A stretch of 34,905 nucleotides of DNA from an uncultured Acetatifactor sp. (GCA_910585015.1 CAJUCT010000014.1:1-34905); one strand, 5' to 3'. Counted from the first letter of the stretch, positions 7,467 to 16,252 are shown. Numbers and translations: made by a program. The notes: a model not told the origin generated them from the sequence alone.

Positions 7467-7482
7467 TGTTTCACGTGAAACA
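7467..7482. promoter_or_regulatory. parS site 2, inside a 36-bp perfect palindrome
   Basis: This is a second exact copy of the 16-bp parS, starting 49 bp after the first. The palindrome continues for ten further bases on each side, so 7457-7492 is a perfect 36-bp inverted repeat. It lies 12 bp from the stop codon of the DegU-like gene, so the hairpin could also act as a 3' end for that transcript, although no T run is seen. Confidence 0.93.
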
Positions 7483-7503
7483 TTCTCCTATTCTCTGGAA
7501 CAC

Positions 7504-8148
7504 TTAATATAACTTAATTAAATCATTCTTAATTGCAAATACTGCGGCCTGCGTCCTATCATTTACATCTATCTTTTTAAAAATATTAGATATATGATTT
7601 TTAACTGTCCTCTCACTAATCTTTAACTCATTGGCAATTTCCTTATTAAGTTTTCCGTTGGCAACCTCGATCAAAACCTCCAATTCTCTCTTTGTAAGTT
7701 CATCTATCTTATCCTTATCTTTATCTCGAGAAATCATTCTGCTATTTAAAATAGGTATCAGATTGGGCTGAATATATGTCTCATCAGCCATAACAGCATT
7801 AATAGCTCTTTTCAGTTCAGAGAATTCTGACTCCTTTAATATATACCCATCAACACCTATATCCATAGCTTTTAATAAATACTCAATCTCATTATGAACA
7901 GTCAAGATTAAAACCTTAACATTCAGCTTTTTGCTGCGTATTTCTTGAAGAACCTCTATGCCATTTTTTATAGGCATGTTAATATCCAAAAGCAAAACAT
8001 GTGGTTTCGCTTTATAGATTGCTTCTATACACTGCTCACCATTACTTACCTCACCTACTATTTCAATGGAACTATCACACTCCAATAAATGTCTAATGCC
8101 TTCCCTCATTAAGATATGGTCATCAGCTAACATCACCCTTATACTCAT
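7504..8148 (-). CDS. NarL/FixJ-type response regulator, DegU-like
   Basis: A 214-residue protein. Residues 1-120 form a receiver domain with acidic residues D9-D10, the phosphoacceptor D55 (LLLDINMP) and a Lys in the KES motif near 105. Residues 145-210 form a LuxR-type helix-turn-helix (LTKRELEVLIEVANGKLNKE, then TVKNHISNIFKK). The C-terminus (VNDRTQAAVFAIKN) closely resembles Bacillus DegU. AAGGAG lies 7 nt before the ATG. It follows the sensor kinase gene by 205 bp, a gap in which I see no gene. The pair occupies the place that noc takes in Bacillus. Targets are unknown. Confidence 0.88.
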   Translation of the reverse strand: MSIRVMLADDHILMREGIRHLLECDSSIEIVGEVSNGEQCIEAIYKAKPHVLLLDINMPIKNGIEVLQEIRSKKLNVKVLILTVHNEIEYLLKAMDIGVDGYILKESEFSELKRAINAVMADETYIQPNLIPILNSRMISRDKDKDKIDELTKRELEVLIEVANGKLNKEIANELKISERTVKNHISNIFKKIDVNDRTQAAVFAIKNDLIKLY

Positions 8149-8353
8149 AACTATGCTCCTTTTCGGAAAAATACCGATGCATAACCTCTAGCTACTCTAT
8201 TCTCTTAAAGATCACGAAAACATCATCCTTACTCAATCCTACCTTTTTGCAAAACACTTCATTACCTCCGATTATCTATTACAGAATAACAAACAATTCT
8301 GAAACAAAGAAATTTTCTTTTGCACTGTTTGTTTTAACTTATTCTATCAAAAA

Positions 8354-9070
8354 CTATTTTAGAGGAATCACAATTGAAATTTTTGTACCCTTATCTATTT
8401 CTGAAGAAATAGTAATTTCTCCACCCAGAATCATGACTCTCTCTTTCATCACGGAAAGACCGAAATGTTTCTGACCATCCTCTCCACTTTTTCCGTCAAC
8501 AAATCCTTTTCCATTATCCGATATATCAATATAACATGTTTTATTTTCTGAGCAGCATCTTAAATATATTTCATCACCGCCGGAATGCTTAATAGCATTA
8601 GAAATACACTCCTGTATAATTCTATATATACTCGCCATGATAATATAATAAGATGTATCAATATTCCCGATTTCTGTATGTATCTTAAAGGAATGATCTT
8701 TATTTACATATTGAATATATCTCTGGATCGTTTCCTCAATTCCTAAATCATCAAAAGACATGGGCCGGAGATCAAAAATTGTATTTCTTATCTCCTCAAT
8801 TACCATTTTAATATTCTGCTTAACTTCAGCCAATTCCAGTTTAGACTTCACAATATCCTTATCCATATATATACCAGCCAGGTCCACCTGATGAATCACA
8901 TGAGCAAGAGTTTGTAAAGAAGTATCATGTAATTCCATGGCAATTCGCTGGCGCTCTTCCTCTTGTATATTAAGGATGCTGAGTCCACTTATAGAAGATA
9001 TATCTTTAATATCATTATTTATTGTATTTTTAACGTATGATTTATCAGTCTTTTCCATAAAATATACCAT
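8354..9070 (-). CDS. Cytoplasmic sensor histidine kinase, DegS-like (HisKA_3)
   Basis: A 238-residue kinase, shorter than Bacillus DegS (about 385). After only some 35 residues comes the HisKA_3 dimerisation domain with the phosphoacceptor H48 in EERQRIAMELHDTSLQ. The HATPase domain follows, with N-box ECISNAIKHSGG and G-box DNGKGF. There is no membrane segment and no sensory domain, so any signal must be received through the short N-terminus or a partner protein. It should phosphorylate the DegU-like regulator downstream. Two ATGs, at 9070 and 9058, are possible starts and neither has a strong ribosome site. Confidence 0.85.
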   Translation of the reverse strand: MVYFMEKTDKSYVKNTINNDIKDISSISGLSILNIQEEERQRIAMELHDTSLQTLAHVIHQVDLAGIYMDKDIVKSKLELAEVKQNIKMVIEEIRNTIFDLRPMSFDDLGIEETIQRYIQYVNKDHSFKIHTEIGNIDTSYYIIMASIYRIIQECISNAIKHSGGDEIYLRCCSENKTCYIDISDNGKGFVDGKSGEDGQKHFGLSVMKERVMILGGEITISSEIDKGTKISIVIPLK

Positions 9071-9146
9071 TCAAAATATTGTAAACCTATATATATCATA
9101 TACTATTTTTCAAACAAATAAAAGCCTTTTCACATAAATTTAAGTA

Positions 9147-9872
9147 TTATTTTAAAGGTTCTTTTGTGGGAATTCCTGCTTTACGAGGAAATCTCTTTGA
9201 TGTAGGCTGTACTTTTTCGATAGATATCAGACTACGAAAAATATCACTGTGCGGCAATAAAAATTCTTCATTTTTACTAATTTTCCCTCCAAGCAAAAAA
9301 ACAGCATTTTTGGACACTGCCATCTCTTCTTTTACTTTGTCTGATTTATAAGATACAAAATATCCACCCACCTTCACAAAAGGCAGACAATATTCGGACA
9401 GACTGGCCAAATTAGCCACCGCTCTTGACACACACAAGTCAAAATGTTCCCTGAGTTGTCCCTGTCTGGCATAATCCTCCGCACGCCCATGCAAAGTATT
9501 TACACCCTTCAGACCCAAATCAGCAATCACAGCATCCAGAAATTGAATTCTCTTATGTAAACTGTCCAAAAGTGTAATATTCATCCAAGGAAAAGCAATC
9601 TTAAGAGCCAAACCCGGAAAACCTGCGCCTGTGCCCACATCAATCACATCACATTCTCTGGTGGAATCAAAAACTTTAACCAAGGAAAGACTGTCGATAA
9701 AATGTTTTTTCAACACTTCCTCATATTCTGTTATACCGGTCAAATTCATAAAACTATTCCACTCTACAAGCATCTCATAATACCGAATAAACTGATCAAT
9801 CTGTTCATCAGTCAATGGTATTTTTAATAATTCCAAATCTTTTCTAAATTGTTTTGTACCACATGCATTCAT
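9147..9872 (-). CDS. rsmG: 16S rRNA (guanine527-N7)-methyltransferase RsmG
   Basis: A 241-residue Rossmann-fold methyltransferase that makes m7G527 in 16S rRNA; its loss gives low-level streptomycin resistance in other bacteria. The SAM-binding motif DVGTGAGFPGLALKIAFP is intact, as is LCVSRAVANL. The start ATG at 9872 has GGAG 6 nt upstream. The upstream ATG at 9884 shares a base with the mnmG stop codon and would put that site inside the gene. It is tightly coupled to mnmG. Confidence 0.95.
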   Translation of the reverse strand: MNACGTKQFRKDLELLKIPLTDEQIDQFIRYYEMLVEWNSFMNLTGITEYEEVLKKHFIDSLSLVKVFDSTRECDVIDVGTGAGFPGLALKIAFPWMNITLLDSLHKRIQFLDAVIADLGLKGVNTLHGRAEDYARQGQLREHFDLCVSRAVANLASLSEYCLPFVKVGGYFVSYKSDKVKEEMAVSKNAVFLLGGKISKNEEFLLPHSDIFRSLISIEKVQPTSKRFPRKAGIPTKEPLK

Positions 9873-9883
9873 AAAAATCTCCA

Positions 9884-11794
9884 TTACATTGTGTTAATCA
9901 GGCTGCGATTTCTATGTTCCAAATAGATCAAAAGAACCGATATATCCGCCGGTGAAACGCCGGATATCCGGGAAGCCTGTCCAACAGAAACGGGCCGAAA
10001 TTCTTTTAATTTCTGCCTGGCCTCCAACCTCAGGGAAGAAATGTCATCATATTCTATGTCCTGAGGAATCATTTTATTTTCCATTTTCTTATACTGTTCT
10101 ACCTGCCGAAGCTGACGCAGAATATATCCCTCATATTTGACTTCAATTTCTACCTGTTTGGTCACATCCTCCGGCAAGGGTTTTCTGGCAGGATCAATTT
10201 CGGCGATCTCATCATAAGTCAACTCCGGCCTACAGAGCAGTTCCGCCAAAGAAGCCGCTGTTTTCAATCCACTGCTCCCATGGGCCTGTAAAAATGCCTG
10301 TATATCCTGATTTGCTCCCACAATACAGGATTTTAGACGATGTATTTCTTGTTGAATGGACTCCTCCTTAACCAGCAGCTGCCTATACACTTCTTCTGAG
10401 ATCAAACCGACCTCATACCCTTTCTTCCTGAGACGCAGATCCGCATTATCCTGACGAAGCAACAACCTGTATTCCGCCCGGGAAGTCATCATCCGATAAG
10501 GTTCCCTGTTATCTTTTGTCACCAAATCATCAATCAACACGCCAATATAACTTTCCGAGCGATCCAGCAACAGAGGTTCCCTTCCCAATAAGAGCATAGC
10601 AGCATTGATTCCCGCAATCAAACCCTGGGCCGCCGCCTCTTCATACCCGCTGCTGCCATTAAACTGCCCGCCGCTGAACAACCCCTTTACCTCCTTAAAC
10701 TCCAAGGATGGATATAACTGTTTGGCATCAATACAGTCATATTCAATGGCATATGCGTTTCTCACAATTTTACAATGCTCCAGTCCGGGAACAGTCCTAT
10801 ACATGGCCAACTGCACATCCTCCGGCAAAGAAGAAGACATACCACCAACATACATTTCATTGGTATGTAATCCTTCCGGCTCAATAAAAACCTGATGTCT
10901 GTCCTTGTCTGAAAATTTTACCACCTTATCTTCAATAGACGGGCAATACCTGGGACCGGTTCCTTCTATAATACCGGCATATATAGGAGATCTGTCCAGA
11001 TTACCGCGGATAATCTCATGGGTCTGCTCATTGGTATAAGTAAGCCAGCAGGATACCTGGGGCTTTTGCACCGACTCCGGATCCGTGGAAAAAGAAAAAG
11101 GCACAATCCTTTCATCCCCAAACTGCTCCTCCATCCTGGAATAGTCGATACTCCTCCCATCCATCCTTGCGGGAGTGCCAGTCTTAAAACGGCGTAATTC
11201 AATCCCCATCTCCCTAAGAGAATCCGTGAGATAATTGGCAGCCTGTAAACCATTGGGACCTGTGTAAGTAATAGACTCTCCGCAAAGACATCTGGCCTTC
11301 AGATAAGTGCCCGTACAGAGAATCACTGCACTACACTCATAGACTGCTCCGGTAAAAGTCTTTACACCTGTCACTCTTTTTTTACCATCCTCCTGCATCC
11401 AGAGAAGTTCACAGACTTCCGCCTGCTTGATAGTCAGATGCTCCTGACTCTCCAACACATTTCTCATCTCTCTGGAATAATCCGCCTTATCCGCCTGGGC
11501 ACGAAGGGAATGAACCGCCGGACCTTTTGAAACATTTAACATTTTAGACTGAATAAACGTTTTGTCAATATTCTTTCCCATCTCACCGCCCAGAGCATCC
11601 ACTTCCCTCACCAGATGTCCCTTGGAGGAACCGCCTATATTAGGATTACAAGGCATTAACGCAATACTGTCCACACTGACCGTAAAAACCACCGTCTCAA
11701 GTCCCAGTCTGGCACAGGCAAGGGCCGCCTCACATCCGGCATGTCCCGCACCTACTACGCACACATCTACTTTTTCCCTAATACCAGTAACCAT
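9884..11794 (-). CDS. mnmG: tRNA uridine-5-carboxymethylaminomethyl modification enzyme MnmG (GidA)
   Basis: A 636-residue FAD protein that works with MnmE to install the cmnm5 group on wobble uridine of tRNAs. The N-terminal dinucleotide-binding motif is VVGAGHAGCEAA (residues 13-24). The family signatures PCNPNIGGSSKGH and GLFSGGQFNGSSGYEEAA are present. The C-terminal helical domain that contacts MnmE carries LRLEARQKLKEFRP, the segment duplicated at 6987-7029. AGAAAGG lies 7 nt before the ATG. It lies 29 bp after mnmE in the same direction. Confidence 0.96.
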   Translation of the reverse strand: MVTGIREKVDVCVVGAGHAGCEAALACARLGLETVVFTVSVDSIALMPCNPNIGGSSKGHLVREVDALGGEMGKNIDKTFIQSKMLNVSKGPAVHSLRAQADKADYSREMRNVLESQEHLTIKQAEVCELLWMQEDGKKRVTGVKTFTGAVYECSAVILCTGTYLKARCLCGESITYTGPNGLQAANYLTDSLREMGIELRRFKTGTPARMDGRSIDYSRMEEQFGDERIVPFSFSTDPESVQKPQVSCWLTYTNEQTHEIIRGNLDRSPIYAGIIEGTGPRYCPSIEDKVVKFSDKDRHQVFIEPEGLHTNEMYVGGMSSSLPEDVQLAMYRTVPGLEHCKIVRNAYAIEYDCIDAKQLYPSLEFKEVKGLFSGGQFNGSSGYEEAAAQGLIAGINAAMLLLGREPLLLDRSESYIGVLIDDLVTKDNREPYRMMTSRAEYRLLLRQDNADLRLRKKGYEVGLISEEVYRQLLVKEESIQQEIHRLKSCIVGANQDIQAFLQAHGSSGLKTAASLAELLCRPELTYDEIAEIDPARKPLPEDVTKQVEIEVKYEGYILRQLRQVEQYKKMENKMIPQDIEYDDISSLRLEARQKLKEFRPVSVGQASRISGVSPADISVLLIYLEHRNRSLINTM

Positions 11795-11823
11795 ATCAAT
11801 ACCTTTCTAAAATAGCTTTGAAA

Positions 11824-13233
11824 CTATTTACCCATACAAAATTTGGAGAAAATCTCTTGTACAAGATCATCTCCCACTTCCTCTCCCACAATATACCCCA
11901 AAGCAGTGTAAGCACCCATCATGTCAATAGAATAAAAATCCTCCGGCATATGATTCTCAAGACTCTGTCTTACCAGCAACAAACTTTTATAAGCATCCTC
12001 CAAAGCTTCCCTATGTCTCATATTGGTGATCACTGCCTCTTGATTCTCTTTTATAACACCGCTGAAAAATAACTCTTCTATCTGTTTTTCCAACTGATCC
12101 AGACCAATTCCTTCGCTTGCGGAAATTCTCGCAATTTTAAGATCTTCCTTATCCGAAAAAAGAGATTTTATCTGTTCATCCGTCACAATTGACGGTAAAT
12201 CTGTCTTATTGATAACAGCAATTACATGTTTCTGTTCAATCAGAGAAATAATATCCCTCTCTCTCTCATCCGGCATTGCACTGCCGTCTATAACAAAGAG
12301 AACAAGATCCGCCTTATCCGCATACTCTCTGGCTTTATCCACACCGATCTGTTCAACTATATCCTCTGTATGGCGGATTCCCGCAGTGTCAACCATATGA
12401 AGAGTGATCCCTCTTAACCTGACTGTCTCCTGCAGAATGTCTCTTGTAGTACCTGGCACTTGTGTCACAATCGCCCTCTCCTCACCCAAAACAGCATTAA
12501 GCAAAGAAGATTTTCCCGCATTTGGCCTTCCCAGAATCACCGTCTTTATTCCCTCTCTGATTAACTTTCCGTTATCGGCAGAAGCAATCAATTTTTCAAT
12601 TCGGTGAATAAATGCATTACATCTTTCATTCAACCTTTCCTCATAACCTTCCAGACTGATATGTTCCGGATCATCCAGGGCAGACTCAATAAAAGCAATC
12701 TCATAAAGAATCTCTTCCCTGAGATCCCTTATTACAGCGGCTAGTTTTCCCGTCAATTGCTCCATGGAAGAGGACAGAGCCATCTCACTCTGGGAATGTA
12801 TCACATCCATCACGGCTTCCGCCTGAGACAAATCCATCCTGCCATTCAAAAAGGCTCTTTTGGTAAATTCCCCCGGCTCAGCCAGCCTGGCCCCTGACCT
12901 GAGGACCAACTGTAAAACTTTCTGTAAAAGCAGCACACCACCATGGCAATTAATTTCCACCGTATCCTCCATAGTATAACTGTGAGGCGCTTTCATCAAC
13001 ACAACCATGACCTCATCCACTATCCCTTTTTTCCAATCTTCCCCAAACCCGGGCGCAGCAATATACCCATGGGAAACCGTATGACTGGATTTTTCGGACA
13101 ATACTCTTCTGCCGGCCTTATTATAAAAAATACAATCCACCGCCGATATAGCCTCCGGACCGGATACCCGGATAATCCCGATCCCCGCATCGGACAAAGC
13201 CGTAGCTATGGCTGCTATAGTATCTGTACTCAT
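11824..13233 (-). CDS. mnmE: tRNA modification GTPase MnmE (TrmE)
   Basis: A 469-residue K+-activated GTPase and partner of MnmG. An N-terminal folate-binding domain (residues 1-120) is followed by a helical domain interrupted by the G domain. That domain has G1 GRPNAGKS (235-242), G2 GTTRD (261-265), G3 DTAG (282-285) and G4 NKTD. The protein ends FCMGK, carrying the invariant Cys of the C-terminal C(I/L/V)GK motif. GGAG lies 7 nt before the ATG. A terminator at 13285-13309 separates it from jag. Confidence 0.96.
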   Translation of the reverse strand: MSTDTIAAIATALSDAGIGIIRVSGPEAISAVDCIFYNKAGRRVLSEKSSHTVSHGYIAAPGFGEDWKKGIVDEVMVVLMKAPHSYTMEDTVEINCHGGVLLLQKVLQLVLRSGARLAEPGEFTKRAFLNGRMDLSQAEAVMDVIHSQSEMALSSSMEQLTGKLAAVIRDLREEILYEIAFIESALDDPEHISLEGYEERLNERCNAFIHRIEKLIASADNGKLIREGIKTVILGRPNAGKSSLLNAVLGEERAIVTQVPGTTRDILQETVRLRGITLHMVDTAGIRHTEDIVEQIGVDKAREYADKADLVLFVIDGSAMPDERERDIISLIEQKHVIAVINKTDLPSIVTDEQIKSLFSDKEDLKIARISASEGIGLDQLEKQIEELFFSGVIKENQEAVITNMRHREALEDAYKSLLLVRQSLENHMPEDFYSIDMMGAYTALGYIVGEEVGDDLVQEIFSKFCMGK

Positions 13234-13280
13234 ACAAAATCTCCATATCTATAAAGGAAAAGGCAAATTTTATAATAATG

Positions 13281-13309
13281 AAAAGAATAGGGGCTGACAG
13301 CCCCTATTC
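13281..13309 (-). terminator. Terminator between jag and mnmE
   Basis: Arms of 11 bp (13285-13295 and 13299-13309, with AGGGGCT/AGCCCCT at the core) enclose a 3-nt loop, followed on the minus strand by TTTTCATT. It begins 8 nt after the jag stop and should end the rpmH-to-jag transcript, at least in part. Confidence 0.8.
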
Positions 13310-13316
13310 CAGTCTC

Positions 13317-13946
13317 TTACGAATTGCGTTTTAAGGTAACTACCACTCTCCTGAAAGGTTCATCGCCCTCGCTGTGGGTTGTCACATACTTGTCATTCTG
13401 CAATGCAGAATGAATAATACGCCTCTCATAAGGATTCATAGGTTCCAAAGATACAGGTCTCTTGTTCCGCTTAACCTTATAGGCAATATTTCTTGCAAGA
13501 TTTTCCAGAGTTTCTTTCCTTCTCTCCCTGTAATTCTCTGTGTCAACCTTAACCCGAATATACTCCTCCACATTCTTGTTCACTACCAGAGAAACCAGGT
13601 ATTGCAGAGAGTCCAAAGTCTGTCCCCTCTTGCCAATCAGAACGCCCATGTCATCGCCGTTCAATTCTATATCCATGGATTTTTCTTCCTCGTTGTACTG
13701 CACATCCACAGCCACAATCATATCCATGGCAGCAAAAACATCCTTCAGAAATTTCTTGGCGTCATCCCCGACGGAACATTTTACCCAAGCTTTAATAACA
13801 GCCGGTTTTGCACCTATTCCCAAAAATCCGGCAGAACCCTCTTCCAAAACTTCATGTTCCAACTTATCACTGGCAACGCCAAGCTTCTGGCAAGCTTCAA
13901 TAATGGCATCATTTACAGTTTTAGCTGACACTTCAATATAATCCAT
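13317..13946 (-). CDS. jag: RNA-binding protein Jag/KhpB (EloR)
   Basis: A 209-residue protein. The Jag-N domain (residues 1-50, MDYIEVSAKTVNDAI, GFLGIGAKPA) is followed by a KH domain with GVLIGKRGQTLDSLQYL and an R3H domain at the C-terminus (NPYERRIIHSALQ, then THSEGDEPFRRVVV). This family binds RNA with KhpA and affects cell elongation and division in other Firmicutes. It follows yidC by 18 bp, the usual arrangement. AAAGG lies just before the ATG. Confidence 0.94.
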   Translation of the reverse strand: MDYIEVSAKTVNDAIIEACQKLGVASDKLEHEVLEEGSAGFLGIGAKPAVIKAWVKCSVGDDAKKFLKDVFAAMDMIVAVDVQYNEEEKSMDIELNGDDMGVLIGKRGQTLDSLQYLVSLVVNKNVEEYIRVKVDTENYRERRKETLENLARNIAYKVKRNKRPVSLEPMNPYERRIIHSALQNDKYVTTHSEGDEPFRRVVVTLKRNS

Positions 13947-13964
13947 TTTCCTTTCCCCCTGCTT

Positions 13965-15284
13965 CTATTTGTTATTTTTTTCGTTAAATTCCTTTACCAT
14001 ATTGGCCTTAGCAGCGATACTGCCCGGCTTGGATTTACTGCTGTACTCCACATTTGGTATTTTCTTATCCGGCATACTCTTTGTGGAAGAACCTCCCTCG
14101 GATCCGGTATTCATGTTTGCCTTAGTGGCAATATTTCTGGTATTCATATTGGCATAAGCATTCATCATTTCCTGACGCTTCTGCATTTTTTCCATCTTCT
14201 TAGTACTCTTTATGGAATTTTTCTTTACTATATCGTCAAAGCTCATCTTATCCAGACGTTTATTTATAATGATCATCAGGATAGTTCTGACTACGGCGCT
14301 GGCTATCCAATAAAGACCCAGACCGGAAGGCAGTGTAAAACAAAACCATGCAGAGAATATGGGCATAATCATATTCATCATCTTCATGGAAGAAGCCATA
14401 CTGTTTTCGGATCCCTTATTTTCCGGCTGAGGCATCAACTTTATACTGATGAGCTGTGTTATGGCAGATAAAACAGGAATCATTACCGCGCCAATTAACA
14501 GTCCCCATGCTCCCAGCTGGTAAGCATTAGAAATAATATGCTGAGGAGAATTAGCAATGTTAAGACCAAAAAAATTATTATATGAATCCAATAAACCTCT
14601 GGTACTCTCATTGCTTAAAATCAAACTTCCATTATAGGTAAGATTAGATAAATTATAATGTTCTGCAACAACACTCATGTCGCTGCTGGACAGTTTGTTC
14701 AGCACATCTATCAGGCTGTTGATACTGGTTTCTCCCATATCAATGATATTTCTGCCATACATGGACACCGTACTCTTGATGGTACTGATCTCTGAACTTT
14801 TTATAAATTCAGCGCCGTCCATGCTCATGATCTGATCAGCCAGCACCCTAAAGGTATTGCCTATCTTACTCACGTAGGCGGGCATGGCATAGATTACACG
14901 ATACAGAGCCAGCAAAATAGGCATCTGTATCAAAAGCTGCACACAGCTGCCGGAAGCGGACACTCCATATTTGGCATAGATGGCCTGAATCTCCTGATTC
15001 TGGGCCATCATGGACTCATTGTCCTTTTTATTTTTATACTTCTCCTGTATCGCCTGAATCTCCGGCTGCATCTTATTGGACAGTTTGGAAAATTTCTGCT
15101 GTTTGACTGTCAAAGGCAAAAGGAGCAGGTTCACTACCACTGTGAACAGAATGATCGCCAATCCTATATTTGGAATGCCTATGAAATCAATAACAGTAAA
15201 TATACCTTCCATAATCATGCCGAGCAATCTTGCTACCCATCCGATAATGAAGGTATTGTCCTTGGTCAATAAAATAACGTTCAT
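13965..15284 (-). CDS. yidC: Membrane protein insertase YidC (OxaA)
   Basis: A 439-residue insertase that helps place membrane proteins, with or without SecYEG. The N-terminal hydrophobic region and the first core segment (GLAIILFTVVVNLLLLPLTVKQQ) are followed by a charged cytoplasmic hairpin (residues 70-105), segments around SGSCVQLLIQMPILLALYRV, and C-terminal segments (GLYWIASAVVRTILMIIINK). An extracytoplasmic stretch of about 100 residues interrupts the core. The tail is basic, rich in Met and Asn. No lipobox Cys is seen near the N-terminus. The start ATG 15284 has GAGG 5 nt upstream; an earlier in-frame ATG at 15317 lacks one. Confidence 0.93.
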   Translation of the reverse strand: MNVILLTKDNTFIIGWVARLLGMIMEGIFTVIDFIGIPNIGLAIILFTVVVNLLLLPLTVKQQKFSKLSNKMQPEIQAIQEKYKNKKDNESMMAQNQEIQAIYAKYGVSASGSCVQLLIQMPILLALYRVIYAMPAYVSKIGNTFRVLADQIMSMDGAEFIKSSEISTIKSTVSMYGRNIIDMGETSINSLIDVLNKLSSSDMSVVAEHYNLSNLTYNGSLILSNESTRGLLDSYNNFFGLNIANSPQHIISNAYQLGAWGLLIGAVMIPVLSAITQLISIKLMPQPENKGSENSMASSMKMMNMIMPIFSAWFCFTLPSGLGLYWIASAVVRTILMIIINKRLDKMSFDDIVKKNSIKSTKKMEKMQKRQEMMNAYANMNTRNIATKANMNTGSEGGSSTKSMPDKKIPNVEYSSKSKPGSIAAKANMVKEFNEKNNK

Positions 15285-15328
15285 TTTTACCTCGTTCCTG
15301 CATATCGCATCAATCAACGGTTCATATA

Positions 15329-15541
15329 TCAGGGCACAGGATCAAAGCCTCCTTTTGAGAAAGGATTACAGCGGAGTATCCTCCATGCCGCCAAAAGTGA
15401 TCCTTTAAAAGCGCCGTACTTCTGAACCGCCTCAAGTCCATATTGAGAACATGTAGGGATATAGGGACATTTTGTGCGCTTCATGGGAGATATATATTTT
15501 TGGTAAAACCGTATCATGGCAATCAAAATTTTCTTCATCAT
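15329..15541 (-). CDS. yidD: Membrane protein insertion efficiency factor YidD
   Basis: A 70-residue protein with the full family pattern: IRFYQKYISP, then CPYIPTCSQYGLEAVQKYG, then RILRCNPFSKGGFDPVP at the C-terminus. It is a membrane-associated helper for YidC-dependent insertion. It begins 8 bp downstream of the rnpA stop and ends 44 bp before the yidC start, the conserved order. No strong ribosome site precedes the ATG, so it is probably translated by coupling to rnpA. Confidence 0.93.
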   Translation of the reverse strand: MMKKILIAMIRFYQKYISPMKRTKCPYIPTCSQYGLEAVQKYGAFKGSLLAAWRILRCNPFSKGGFDPVP

Positions 15542-15549
15542 TTTCTAAT

Positions 15550-15903
15550 TCAATCAAAATAAAAATAGACCTTAATAAGCTTATGAAGTTTGGCAAGATG
15601 CAGCAGAGCACTTTCCACTTCATAGTAACCCGCACTGGCTGCGGCCGGTCTTGCGACGATTACCATATCCAAACCACTATTGAATATGTTTTCATGTAAT
15701 CGGTAACTCTCTCTCACCAGCCTTGTAACACGATGCCTTACAACGCTGTTTCCAACTTTCTTACTTACGCTTATTCCAATACGGTTCCTATCCGTGCCAT
15801 TTTCCTTAACATACATGATCAGATACTTGTTCGCATAGGACTTGCCGTTTTTATATACAAATTGGAATTGCGTATTCTTTTTTAACGACTCTGAAAATCT
15901 CAT
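15550..15903 (-). CDS. rnpA: Ribonuclease P protein component
   Basis: A 117-residue basic protein subunit of RNase P, which trims the 5' leader of pre-tRNAs together with the RNA subunit. The start MRFSESLKKNTQFQFVYKNG and the RNR-type motif region RNRIGISVSKKVGNSVVRHR with LVRESYR are characteristic. It follows rpmH by 49 bp, with a terminator-like hairpin between them that should reduce read-through from rpmH into rnpA. Confidence 0.95.
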   Translation of the reverse strand: MRFSESLKKNTQFQFVYKNGKSYANKYLIMYVKENGTDRNRIGISVSKKVGNSVVRHRVTRLVRESYRLHENIFNSGLDMVIVARPAAASAGYYEVESALLHLAKLHKLIKVYFYFD

Positions 15904-15928
15904 AACACTTATTCCTCATTTTTCAGAG

Positions 15929-15954
15929 AAAAAAAGGTCACATTGCTGTGACCT
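15929..15954 (-). terminator. Intra-operon terminator between rpmH and rnpA
   Basis: Arms AGGTCAC (15935-15941) and GTGACCT (15948-15954) with a 6-nt loop, followed on the minus strand by seven T (15929-15935). The first arm in the transcript overlaps the last two bases of the rpmH stop codon. It probably works as a partial terminator that sets the ratio of L34 to RnpA. Confidence 0.8.
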
Positions 15955-16087
15955 ATGCTGATAATCTCTTTCTTCCCTTTGCACGTCTTGCTGCCAGCAC
16001 TTTTCTTCCGCCGGGAGTACTCATCCTTGCCCTGAAACCGTGAACCTTAGACCTGGATCTCTTCTTAGGCTGAAATGTCATCTTCAT
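15953..16087 (-). CDS. rpmH: 50S ribosomal protein L34
   Basis: A 44-residue, highly basic protein: MKMTFQPKKRSRSKVHGFRA at the start and AARRAKGRKRLSA at the end, the standard L34 sequence. AAGGAGGTG precedes the ATG at 16087. It is the first gene of the leftward cluster and has a consensus promoter at 16161-16189. The TAG stop overlaps a terminator stem. Confidence 0.97.
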   Translation of the reverse strand: MKMTFQPKKRSRSKVHGFRARMSTPGGRKVLAARRAKGRKRLSA

Positions 16088-16160
16088 GAAAATGCACCTC
16101 CTTCTCTGACCTTAATTTATGATAAGGCTTGTATTAATTCCTATGGAAAATAGCATTTTG

Positions 16161-16189
16161 ATTGTAAAGGAAAAGTGCCTCAATGTCAA
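16161..16189 (-). promoter_or_regulatory. Sigma-A promoter of rpmH
   Basis: On the minus strand TTGACA (16184-16189) and TACAAT (16161-16166) are separated by exactly 17 bp. They lie about 75 nt upstream of the rpmH start. The -35 is perfect and the -10 has one change. Confidence 0.85.
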
Positions 16190-16252
16190 GTAAATATCGG
16201 ATTTTTTTCTATTTATTTTAGAAACTATTCCCATGAAAAATTTTTTTCAGAG

